Source: Incurvaria masculella
Taxonomy: Eukaryota > Arthropoda > Insecta > Lepidoptera > Incurvariidae
DNA: 64,000 bases
Direction of reading: 5' to 3'
Assembly (NCBI GenBank): GCA_946894095.1
Contig: OX335651.1
Span: 7,400,501 to 7,464,500 of the forward strand
Of this stretch, positions 54,831-64,000 are shown piece after piece. Within the stretch, counting starts at the first letter, position 1; each line of letters opens with the position of its first letter. The notes below the pieces were generated by a model that worked only from the letters and a program-made list of their open reading frames with translations, did no database searches and was not told the DNA's origin. A program made the position numbers and the translations under genes.

Positions 54831-55650
54831 AAGATATAAAAACAGACTAAATGGAATTATCGATAACTCTGTATCACGATTATTTGAAACCGATTACGGA
54901 GTACCTCAAGGCTCAATCATGGCACCATTGCTGTTTATTATTTTTATTAATGACATTGCAAAAGACGCTATGCTAGTACTTCTCGCGAAAACCATAGTAA
55001 TTTACGCTGACGACGCAAATGTAATTGTTACTGATAAAAGTATTGAAACACTCCTTACAAAAACAACAAAAATAATTGAGGAGTTGGGTAAATGGTTCGC
55101 AGCAAATGGGTTAATGTTAAATAGTGCTTAAACACACTGTGTACATTTTAAGATGAAAAATATTAAACATGAAGTGAATGATGAGATGTTTATCGAATAT
55201 AACGGTGAAGTCATAACGTTTGCAACATCTACTATATTCTTAGGCTTCAAGTTGGATCAAAAGTTACGATGGGACAAACACATTCAACATGTTTGTGATA
55301 AATTAACAAAAGCTTGTTATTGCCTCAGAACCCTGTCTAAATGCTGTGACTTGAATACCCTGAAGAGTGCCTACTTCGGTTATTTATACTCTGTCATGAC
55401 CTATGGCATTGAGTTCTGGGGTTCTTCACTGGAAGCGGTTTCAGTATTTAGACTACAAAAGAAAGCAATTCGGATAATTACACACTCTAAATGGGACGCA
55501 CTTGTTTGCACGCCTTTGTTTAAAAACCTAAAATTGCATACTATGTATGATGTGTACGTACAAAGAACTATTTTTTATGTGAGAAATTATCCGGAATCAT
55601 ATAATAATTTTAAACACGGATATTCGACGAGAAATAAAAATGTGATCCAG
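54830..55650 (+). pseudogene. CR1/Jockey-type LINE 3' fragment in element B
   Basis: It reads GVPQGSIMAPLLFIIFINDI near 54900, then VIYADDANVIV, GKWFAANGLMLNS, an in-frame stop near 55130, LGFKLDQKLRWDKHIQHVCD near 55240 and WDALVCTPLFKNLKLHTMYD near 55490. Better preserved than its counterpart in copy A (33330-34470). Confidence 0.78.
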
Positions 55651-55654
55651 CCAG

Positions 55655-56500
55655 CTGAAAAATGGGCTGTCGAAAACTCCCTCCTGAGGTGTAGAATCGA
55701 CCACCGCTACATCGAGGTACTCCGAAATCTGTATCGGTCCGCGACGATGACTGTGAGGCTTCATTAAAATACCCAACCCATCCCTCTTGCTAAAGGCGTT
55801 AGGCAGGGGGATGTGATCTCACCCAAGCTCTTCACAAGCGCATCGGAATATGTGTTCAAGACGCTTGAATGGGACAACATGGGTATCAACGTTAATTAAT
55901 ATTTTCCTCAGTCATCTTCGCTTCGCCGATCACATTGTTCTTGTGTCAAATTCCCGAGTTCAGCTTCAAACAATGCTGGAAGACCTTTATAAAGATAAGT
56001 AGTAGAAAGATAGGTAGGTCTGAAGATGAACCGGGATAAAATCAAGGTCATGGCGACTGAGGGTATGACGGGAGGACAAATTGTTATCTCGGTCAAATCC
56101 TGCGGCTTGGTATACAAAGACTGTCTTTGGAGGCTAAGCGACGGATTCAACTGGGTTGGGCTGCCTTCGGAAAGCTTAAATTCGCTCTGAGGTCTGACCT
56201 TTCGCAAAATTTAAAGACCCGAACATATGACCAGTGCGTCCTCCCAGTTATGAGTGGGCTGGTCACGTCAGCCGACGAGATGACGACCGTTAGAGTAACC
56301 GTGTCCTACACTGGCGGCCGTGGACAGGCAAATGGAGTGTGGGAAAACCACCCACCAGGTGGAAAGACGGCATCAAGTGCGTCGGGGAAAGCAGTGGGTC
56401 CGTACCGCTGAGGGCCGGTAGGACTGGAGAAGGATTGGAGAGGCGTATGTCCCACAGTGGTCGCAAACACGCTGACGGATTGACTGACTGTTCTCAAACC
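55655..56500 (+). pseudogene. RTE-like LINE fragment (plus) in element B
   Basis: It reads EKWAVENSLLRCRIDHRYIE near 55660 and RRIQLGWAAFGKLKFALRSD near 56135, ending with a GACTGACTG run near 56483. Frame broken. It corresponds to 31480-32310 in copy A. Confidence 0.7.
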
Positions 56501-57594
56501 ATTGTACTCTTATTTTTTTGTAGGTGGTAGCATTTAAAGGTTTAATATTATGTCGTTTTTTTTGCTGTAAGAATAATAACTCATCAGAAGGACTAAATCG
56601 TACACAGGTTTTAAAATGTTTTCTTGTTGCCACTGGAGTGTGCATCGCTTTAAGGTCCTTTCTTCAACCCCTGTCAGCCCATGCCTACGAGATTAGAGGC
56701 GCACGCTTTACATTCGGCGACGGAGCTCCTCATTACATAATTCAAATTTGATTGAATGTAAACCTAATGTAATGAAGAATTTTAATAGTCATAATAAAAT
56801 AAATCGCCACAAAGTTACTATTCTTTTATTCACAGGACTTTAGGTTAAATATTCATGGTTATTTCCATCCTTTAAACATATAAATGTATATGTTTTCTAT
56901 AACTAATACATAAATATTTTTACAGAGCTTTTCAGGTATTATTTAAACTATACCTACGACTTAAGAGCTGTTAATTTAAAATTCCGCTTCGGTTTGGATA
57001 CATTGCAACTTTGTTACGATAAATTAAAAGAGATACGTAAATAAAGAAAAGAGAGTGACGCCAAAGCTTACTAAACTTCCTTAATATGTGAGTGACGATG
57101 TGGACATGTACTTTTGTATAGACCCGGCAACGTTGCGTATATATTTATAGAAAACATATACATTGAAATGTTTAAAGAATGGAAATATACTCTAGAATAT
57201 TTACCCTAAATTCATGTGAATTAAAGAATAGTAACTTTGAGATACTTCACTTATGGGTTTAAGTTTTGTGGCGATTTATTTTATTATGACTATTAAAAAA
57301 TCTTCATTACGTTATGTTTACATACAATCTGATTAAAATTTTGTAATAACGAGGCCCGTGGCAGAATTTAAAGCGTGCGCCTCTAATGCCGTAGGCATGG
57401 GCTGACTGGAGTTGCGATTCCCTACGTTGAATGATCCATACGGTAGATTCCGAAAGCATATGTATATGAAACTTCCGGTTTTTACTCTTCAAGTATGCGG
57501 AACTATGTGCATCATAACCTAAAGTTAACTTGAGTTAAACTTAGTTAATAATTAGATACGACAATGCCCTAATATCACGTAATCAATCAGTACC

Positions 57595-58174
57595 TATATC
57601 ACAAATATTTCATTTTGGTTTTTTTTACCCTATTCAAGATGAGTTCTGATCAATAAAAACATCACTGTTTATAGATAGACATATCACAAAACTGTTATAT
57701 TATATTAATTTAACAATTGATGAATATAAGAACTGGGCGCATCCGACGTTCAACATGGCCGCGTAGGAAACGTGCCAGGCTGAGGGCAGCCAACCTAATT
57801 TTTTTATGAAGTATGTTCATAAGACTATCGAATGGTGGTATTGTCATCTTGTTACTCGATGACGTATTTTTTTTTATTTTTTGACATTTTAAAACCGGCC
57901 AACCTCAGAACGTGCCAGGGTAGGACGAGCCAACCTACTTTTTTTTAGCTTTTCTTGATGACCTTTACCGATTGTGCTAGGTCTCATGTTGTTACTCGAT
58001 GACGTTAAATTCTACCAAAAAAGTGATTTAATATTACCTACTGCACAAAACGTTCCAGGTTTGGGTCAGGCAACCTAGTATTTTTAGGAAGCCTATTCTA
58101 ATCCGCACAACCACAAATGGGTCCCATGGTGTTACTCGATGACGTAGGGTTGACGACGGTCCGCTCTCGTACTA
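57595..58174 (+). repeat. TIR of element B (right in window)
   Basis: The inverse of 49225-49805. It contains the three 140-bp units on the minus strand (GTTACTCGATGACGT repeats) and ends CTCGTACTA before TTA. Confidence 0.85.
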
Positions 58175-58177
58175 TTA

Positions 58178-60006
58178 GTTATAGGATAGCCAATTCCAAA
58201 GATAAAATTAAGATGACATGGCAAATTATAAAAGAAGAAACTGGAAAAACCATTGAAATGAAAGAATCAGAAATAAAAATAAAAACATTTAACAACAAAA
58301 TCATTACTGACAAGCCGCAAATAGCAAATATTTTTAATAATTACTTCTCCTCTAAACCGATTCGCCTCACTCAACATCTAAAATCAAGCTCATCAATGGC
58401 CCTGGAGCATGTTTGCTCGTACACTGCTAGAAAAACAGAAACAGTTACCTTTGAACCAGTATCTTATAATGAAATGAAATTAATATTAAAGCACATCAAA
58501 GCAAAACCATCATGCGATAACTGGCAGATGTCCACAATATTGCTTAAAAAAATCTCAACCAGCCTAGTTAGCCCTTTAGTCACGATTATAAATGAGTGCT
58601 TGGATGGAGGGGTATTCCCAAACATATTAAAAATTGCTAGGGTTATCCCTCTCTTTAAAAAGGGATGTCATGAGAGCGTAGTTAACTATAGACCGGTTTC
58701 TCTTCTGCCGGTGATTAGCAAAGTGTTTGAGAAAGTTATCGAATCTCGCCTTTCAAAGTTCTTAAATAAAAACCACATCATTAATGAGAGACAGTTTGGC
58801 TTTCAAAAAGGTAAGTCAACAAATGATGCCATAGCAAAATTGCTTAAATTAATTCTCGCTTCACTGGATCAATCACTTTATACTCATGGCTTATTTTGCG
58901 ACCTATCTAAGGCATTTGACTGTGTCTCTCATGACATTCTTCTGGCTAAACTCGAACACTATGGGGTAAGAGGTAAAGAATTAGATATCTTGAGGTCTTA
59001 CCTAGAAAACAGAAGTCAAATTTGCGACTTAAATGGGGAAAGATCAGGTACAGAGATGGTCACAATAGGAGTCCCACAGGGGTCTATACTGGGTCCTCTG
59101 TTATTTCTCATTTATATTAATGACCTCTCTGGTTGCGTACACAAAGAAGTTGAAACTATTATGTTTGCAGATGATATTACGTTTATATTAAGACAGAACA
59201 CGTTCAGTATGCAACAAGAATGTCTCTCTGATGTTATGAAATCCCTGAGTGCTTGGTTCGAGGCAAATAATCTGTTGCTTAATATTAATAAAACCAACGT
59301 CATGCATTTTGAACTAGGCCCACGGGTACGTGAACTGAATTGCTCAAATGGAACTTCTTTAAAGGAAATTCTGCTAAATAACGCTACGGAAATTTCATTT
59401 TTAGGTATTGTAATAGATGACAAACTAAAATGGAAAGCACATATAAATAAAATCGCAGGAAAGCTCAGCTCTGCTTGCTACGCGATAAAAAAAATAAGAG
59501 AATTATGTGGATTTAAGACAGCTAAAATGATATATTACGCATATTTTGATAGCGTGATGTCGTATGGTCTTTTGTTCTGGGGTACCGCTGCAGATGCTAA
59601 CAGAATATTCGTTCTGCAAAAACGAGCAATTAGAGCTGTTCTACAAATTCCAGGGAGAGAATCTTGCCGTGAAATATTTAAAGCAAACAATGTAATGACC
59701 TTAGCAAGTACTTATGTATTCCAGAATATTATGTATGCCAGAAAACATCTAGCTGACATGCCCTTGAACTGCGAAGTGCACAAACATGACACCAGGAATA
59801 AACATAACATTCAAGTAGGTAAACACAGGCTAGCAAAAATATCAAAGAGTTTTGTTTGTAACAGCCTCAAGTTTTATAATAAATTGCCAGGTGATATTCG
59901 CACCCTGGGAGAGTTTGAATTTAAATCAAAGATTAAGTCTATTTTAATTAAAAAAAGTTTTTACACAGTTCAAGAAGCACTTAATCTTAAAACATTTACA
60001 GATTAA
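58178..60006 (+). pseudogene. LINE ORF2, 3' part: reverse transcriptase
   Basis: It continues the ORF2 interrupted at 49224; the first residues after the junction are SYRIANSKDKIKMTW. RT motifs: NYRPVSLLPVISKVFEKVI, RQFGFQKGKSTNDAIAKLL, LFCDLSKAFDCVSHD, GVPQGSILGPLLFLIYINDL and the catalytic IMFADDITFI. The C-terminal domain runs through FWGTAADANRIFVLQKRAIR to a TAA at 60004-60006. No internal stop is present in this half. The gene is a pseudogene only because element B and two upstream homopolymer shifts break it. Confidence 0.88.
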
Positions 60007-61388
60007 TTCAAATTATTGTGATTTCGTTGTTTTTAATTTTGTATTATTGCTTAATGTTTTAATTAGAATTGTGTTACTCAAACACTGTGTATATTGAGTT
60101 GTTTGTGGTTAACTGATTATATTGCTGAAATTATTGTAGTAGAAATTCCTGTATACTGTCATTTTTATCTTTTATATCTATATCTTATACTATGACGTTA
60201 ATAATAATAATAATTATACACTATTTGACAAAGCCTCTTTACAGCTGCCACTATTGTTTCCTTGAATGTAACCTATTTTTTTAATCATTGACAAAGCCTA
60301 TTTACAGCTGACGATGTTAAAATGTTAGTCTACCAATGAGTCGATCTCTTTCCATTGGACAATCTAATAATTAATGTATTCTTTTTTATCTGACTCTCTA
60401 TTTATGACAAGGCCTCTTTACAGCTGATGATGAAAGTAAAACTTTATAATAATAGACATGTTTATATGATCTGAGATGTATAGTAGTAGTGATCTAGTGT
60501 AAAAATTTGTATGTTACTTCTTGCAACCATCTGACGTATCTGAGTGTATGTAATGTACCTATAGGATGAATAAAAATGAAATGAAAATGAAATGAAATTG
60601 CGTGAAAGGTTGGGTTCCAGTATGGATGGAATGTTTATCGAGGCAAGTGCGCGTCTGATAATCTCGTTTAACATTGTATGACGTGGAAATCGGCCAGCGC
60701 TTCTGCTACAATAAAGCCCATGCAACCCATTGACCTCCACATAACTTTTATAAATAACTTTTTTAATGAGTGCATTGTTTATTTGAGGTGCCAGCCCACA
60801 TTTCTTATTCCGTTCTCAGGCGCCAGAGCCCTAAATTTTCTTACAATGTGTCCACAAAAAGTATGAAAAACTACAAACTATTCATTGCTGGCACCTGGAT
60901 AGCAAGGCCAGATGAACTGTATCGTTTCTGGCACACAATGTGTTAATGAGGGCTGTAGTATAAGGAGGATTTAGAAGAAGTTGCAGGTAGCTGGGACTGG
61001 TAGGTGACGGTCTAAGGAACTACATATTATCAAAAATAATGTTTTGAATGAGACTTATACTTTTCGAGAGTCCATGTCTTCTATAAATTAAGATTTAGTA
61101 TTTCTTTAAAAACCATATGGAATTGCTTTTTTTGCACCCTAAATCACTATCATCGTGACCTGGGCGCATCGTGTTTTGCTGAAATATGGTTAGGTTAGGT
61201 CAGGTCAGGTCAGGTCAGGTCAGATCTAGGGGGCCGAATTTTTCAGTAATTTATTTATTTACAAAATAATGCATAGATATAATAGTCTTATATTTTTTTA
61301 CAATAAGTAAACTATATGGGTAACCAATAGTAATAAGTCTAATACATCTTGCACTTAAGATTGTATTTCCTTGAGGCTCCAAACCTAC
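60007..61388. other. LINE 3' UTR, then RBMX2 upstream region
   Basis: 60007-60600 is the LINE 3' UTR. It contains three similar GACAAAGCCTATTTACAGCTG-like phrases (about 60230, 60292, 60407) and a GAAAT-rich tail. 60600-61388 shows no gene. A short AGGTC repeat lies at 61190-61225. The RBMX2 promoter is probably here, but no element can be named. Confidence 0.5.
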
Positions 61389-61396
61389 ATGAACAG
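61389..61396 (+). CDS. RBMX2: RBMX2 exon 1, proposed (8 bases)
   Basis: ATGAACAG followed by GTATGA. Joining it to the acceptor TTTTGTAG at 61452 gives MNRNVKNVLKLSEQEL, which resembles RBMX2 N-termini (MN, then a basic helix). The intron would be 56 bases. The alternative is an upstream first exon not recognised here. Confidence 0.45.
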
Positions 61397-63617
61397 GTAT
61401 GACCTCATCAGGCTGTGTCTTCTTAATTGTATAACCTTAGTGCCTTTTGTAGAAATGTTAAAAATGTGCTGAAGCTAAGCGAGCAAGAATTGAAAAGCGG
61501 CGGCGGCAAGAGTTCCTGGCATGACCAGTACAAGGACAGTGCTTGGGTGTTCATCGGCGGTCTGCCCTACGATCTCACTGAGGGCGATGTTATCTGTGTC
61601 TTCTCACAGTGCGTCATAACTAACTCTCATAAAATCTAATATCTGGTGTCTGTCTGTCTGTTCGTCTGTCTGTCTGTCTGCTATGTTAATGCTAAATTAC
61701 CAATAAATTAAATCATATTTGGCCGACTTCGGCTGAGAATTCTGTACCAAAACAAACCTTCGTGGATACACACACACATGTAATCATATCTTCGTGCTGC
61801 TTTCCCGGAGGGATAGGCAGAGATGATTGAGCGCCATACGGTACGATCACAGCACACCTATTTTGCTTTATCTACACATACAGAATACAAAAGTACAAAC
61901 AAGTGCATAAAAAGAAGTTGATGAAAAAAACTTACTATTTACGTCAGAAGTTCATTTGTTAGGTTATTTTTAACCATAGAAATTAATATGGTACAGCTTG
62001 GCCCAACCTTTTTGGCCGGTCTAAATACACGCCGACCAAGCACTGGGTTTTTCATTTCATTTATATAAACTCTTTGGTAGTCAAACTACACTTAGTTACG
62101 TCACAAACTGATATGCGGCTACTGAAGCGGATTCAATCAACTCAGTAAAGAAGGACCCACAAAGAAACTTTACTGGTTTACATAACATATTATTTACATC
62201 CACAAATATGAAATACACACTTAGATCTAATTGCGATTATATTTTGATGTAATTACTTGACGATAATCAGGTTTATTTTTTTGTAGGTATGGAGAAGTGG
62301 TGAACATAAACCTAGTGCGTGACAAGGACACAGGAAAACAGAAAGGGTTTTGCTTCCTTTGTTACGAAGACCAAAGATCTACGATACTTGCCGTGGATAA
62401 CCTGAATGGAACCAAGGTAATTAATTTTTTTCCTTAGACCAATTTTCAATTATTCTCAGATGTTTTTTAACCGACTTCAAAAAAGGAGGAGGTTCTCAAT
62501 TCGTCTGTGTGTTTTTTTGGGTTCCGTACCCAATGGGTGCCAACGGAATCCTATTACTAAGCCTCCGCTGTCCATCCGTCCGTCTGTCACAGGGCTGTTC
62601 TCATTTACCGTAATAGGTAGGCAGTTGAAATTTTCACAGTGTGTATTTATTTTGCCGCTATAACCACAAATAGGTAAAATTTCAAAATAATAAAAATTAA
62701 AGGTAAAAAAAACAGATTTTTTGTGGTTAATCTTGTGCGATGATACGGAACCCTTCGTGGGCGAGTCCGATTCTTTTTGTATGTATGTTACTCGATATCT
62801 CTGCAAATTGTCAACCAATTTGAATTATCTTTTTCTCATCAGTGAAGGGTGGTCCTTTAATAAATTTTATGAAAGAATAATACTACCCTTAGTGATTGAA
62901 GTCGGTTAAATGTTTTTTAAAACGGTTTTTTTTTATGATGATATCACAGTCAAGTACATATCTCAGAACATGCAAACCATCTCCGCATCCCACAGAGAGG
63001 TTTCGCTGAGATAGATAGCCATTGTAGACTTCAATGACCCGGTAGGCAGATGTTGTTCTGCCACAGTCCTCGATAACAGCGCCACCTAGCGGGTCCAACT
63101 GCAGCTAAGAGCCATCCAGATGACCCCAAAGTACAAGATTATTATATACATTATTATTAGTAGTTATTAGCAGTCCCAAAATGTTCATGATCTACTTTTG
63201 GGTTTTAAAAATATAAAAATCACAATACCAATATATGAAATAACTATGTTTACCCAGCACAGGAGACAAGTCTTATTTTTATTTTATATTTTATAATTTT
63301 ATACTTATTTTATAAATATCTATTTATATATTATATTTATTTTATAAAATATTTTATAATTAAAACCGATTGGTTTTACCGGATGCATTGCTCTGTAGAT
63401 CTTGGGCCGAACAGTTCGCGTAGACCACTGTAACGACTACAAAGCGCCGCGAGAAAGCAAAAAGAACCCGGTGGACGAGGAGACGGCCCGGCTCCGCAGC
63501 GAGGGTTGCGCTCCACCCTCCCCCGCCGCGCCACCGCCCGCACCCGCCGGCGAGCTCGTGCTTCCGCCGCGGCTGCCCATCAGGGACCCGCCTTCGACAA
63601 TCAGAGACGCAATCAAG
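61389..63617 (+). CDS. RBMX2: RBMX2-like spliceosomal RRM protein, 5' exons (partial)
   Basis: A homologue of RBMX2 (yeast Ist3/Snu17), an RNA-recognition-motif protein of the spliceosomal RES complex. Proposed exons: 61389-61396 (ATG AAC AG), 61453-61608, 62287-62416 and 63399-63617, continuing beyond the window. All junctions keep phase: AG|A, CA|G and phase 0. The protein has the RBMX2 signature SSWHDQYKDSAWVFIGGLPY, DLTEGDVICVFSQYGEVVNI, then RNP1 KGFCFLCYEDQRSTILAVDN and GRTVRVDHCNDYKAP. A Pro/Ala-rich tract follows (about residues 130-155), and the predicted C-terminal Lys/Arg-rich tail is outside the window. The tiny first exon with a 56-bp intron is the least certain part; the usual insect start is MNPLT. 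Confidence 0.88.
61453..61608 (+). CDS. RBMX2: RBMX2 exon 2: start of RRM
   Basis: NVKNVLKLSEQELKSGGG, then the KSSWHDQYKDSAW signature and RNP2 (VFIGGLPY). It ends FSQ with CA|GTGCGT. Confidence 0.88.
61650..62280 (+). other. RBMX2 intron 2
   Basis: It has a CTGT-repeat run (61645-61682), a fragment containing GGAGGGATAGGCAGAGATGA near 61805 that recalls RTE-type repeats, and otherwise nothing coding. Confidence 0.5.
62287..62416 (+). CDS. RBMX2: RBMX2 exon 3: central RRM
   Basis: The first G completes the Gln codon, then YGEVVNINLVRDKDTGKQKG, FCFLCYEDQRSTILAVDN and LNGTK. The acceptor is TTTTTGTAG and the donor GTAATT. It contains RNP1 (KGFCFLCY). Confidence 0.92.
62465..62915. mobile_element. 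Nested repeat in RBMX2 intron 3 (AACCGACTTC ends)
   Basis: The outer element has TTTAACCGACTTC at the left and GAAGTCGGTTAAA at the right. Nested inside it is a GGGTTCCGTACCC / TACGGAACCC element (62519-62753). Both repeat types are common in lepidopteran genomes. Noncoding. Confidence 0.65.
63090..63360. other. AT-rich part of RBMX2 intron 3
   Basis: Runs of TATTTTATA-type sequence from about 63275 to 63360, no gene. Confidence 0.5.
63399..63617 (+). CDS. RBMX2: RBMX2 exon 4: end of RRM and Pro-rich linker
   Basis: There are 73 codons in phase 0: ILGRTVRVDHCNDYKAPRES, DEETARLRSEGCAPPSP, a Pro/Ala tract and DPPSTIRDAIK before GTAACT. The exon is strongly GC-rich compared with its introns. 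Confidence 0.9.
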
Positions 63618-63654
63618 GTAACTATTGAGGCTGATTTATTTACCATCTTTCTGA

Positions 63655-64000
63655 CAAGGCGCAGGTGAGGTTTTGCGTGGAGTATTGCTAGCATTTGTGG
63701 GATGACACCTGGCTTGCTGTGCTTAGCTCCCTGGATTTGATACGTCGGGCCGTGCATCTCATCGACGATCCCAAGGTATCTTAGAATTTAGAGGGCCTAC
63801 AACTCCAAAGGGATGTCTCTCTGTATTCTACCGTCTTTACTGTTACAGGAAATCCACCCGTTAACTGCCGACATTCCAAAAATCAGAACCAACCGATCCT
63901 CTAGGCCCTTTATCTATAGGGTCGGTAAATTGTGGGATGCACTCCCTGCCGAGGTATTCCCCCAAAGTACAACCTGAGGTCCTTCAAATATGATGTGAAG
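63655..64000 (+). pseudogene. Decayed LINE ORF2 C-terminus
   Basis: The plus strand gives VRFCVEYC-HLWDD, LDLIRRAVHLIDDPKV and LQLQRDVSLYSTVF with stops between, the layout of the C-terminal domain of CR1/Jockey-type ORF2 (EYCSHLW, RRA-RLI, R-VASL). It lies in the intron after RBMX2 exon 4 and is cut by the window end. Confidence 0.6.

Larger units (their letters stand above)
49225..58174 (-). mobile_element. Giant mosaic TIR element, copy B (8.95 kb)
   Basis: It has the same ends as copy A (TAGTACGAGAGCGGACC) and is flanked by TTA at 49222-49224 and 58175-58177. TIRs are about 49225-49805 and 57595-58174. The internal order is the reverse of A: CR1/Jockey RT piece, Penelope-like piece, RTE minus piece, CR1/Jockey piece, RTE plus piece and inner palindrome. 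It differs from A by an extra LINE insertion of about 2.1 kb (52456-54530) and by lacking about 1 kb of RTE sequence present in A (about 32310-33325). It interrupts a LINE ORF2. No transposase was found. Confidence 0.85.
46050..60600 (+). mobile_element. CR1/Jockey-type LINE split by element B
   Basis: ORF1 (46111-48184) and the 5' part of ORF2 (48181-49224) lie left of element B. The rest of ORF2 (58178-60006) and the 3' UTR with a GAAAT-rich tail (about 60560-60598) lie right of it. The codon split by the insertion (A at 49224, GT at 58178-58179) and the TTA duplication show that both halves were one element. Without B it would be about 5.6 kb. The 5' border is not defined. Confidence 0.85.

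Noticed and set aside
61190..61225. AGGTC repeat as telomere or nuclear-receptor sites
   Set aside because: A short five-base microsatellite; no spacing or context supports a functional element.
1..64000. CRISPR array, operon or bacterial origin
   Set aside because: No regularly spaced short repeats with unique spacers; spliced genes and LINEs show a eukaryotic nuclear genome.

Overview
The window looks like an animal, very probably lepidopteran (moth or butterfly), nuclear genome. Host genes are split into small exons with canonical splice sites. The introns are AT-rich and full of transposons. Several repeats are of types common in Lepidoptera: a tRNA-derived SINE, a repeat with AACCGACTTC/GAAGTCGGTT ends, GGTTCCGTACCC repeats, and I/Jockey/CR1/RTE LINEs. 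The species cannot be named from the sequence.

Layout. 1-5355: a nearly complete LINE of the RNase H-bearing (I/R1-like) group, + strand. 5468-6640: a broken Tc1-like (DD34E) transposon with a small retroposon inserted in it. 7404-11711: a minus-strand CR1/Jockey-type LINE with a (TAA)n tail. 13731-28770: a large minus-strand host gene that I could assemble from 13 phase-compatible exons. It has a ZAD domain, an acidic linker and 15 C2H2 zinc fingers, and its introns are packed with MITEs and a SINE. It carries one in-frame TGA in the penultimate finger. 29744-38043 (element A) and 49225-58174 (element B): two copies, in opposite orientation, of a very large terminal-inverted-repeat (TIR) element. 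Each is flanked by a 3-bp TTA/TAA target duplication. Each TIR is about 580 bp and built on three 140-bp units. The interior is a mosaic of RTE, CR1/Jockey and Penelope-like pieces, and I found no transposase. 38216-42240: a two-exon, apparently intact THAP-domain P-element-type transposase gene (852 aa), minus strand. 46111-49224 plus 58178-60600: one LINE split in two by element B. 61389-63617 and beyond: the first exons of RBMX2, a spliceosomal RRM protein gene, + strand, cut by the window end. 63655-64000: a decayed LINE in the RBMX2 intron.

How it fits together. Only two ordinary host genes are recognisable: the ZAD zinc-finger gene, a probable DNA-binding regulator, and RBMX2, a pre-mRNA splicing factor. 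The THAP transposase may be either a mobile P element or a domesticated copy. Everything else is transposon biology. Nesting gives a relative history. Element B landed in an already present LINE. A further LINE fragment (52456-54530) landed in B after B separated from A. The feature most worth following up is the A/B pair: a large, transposase-less TIR element with periodic 140-bp repeats in its ends.
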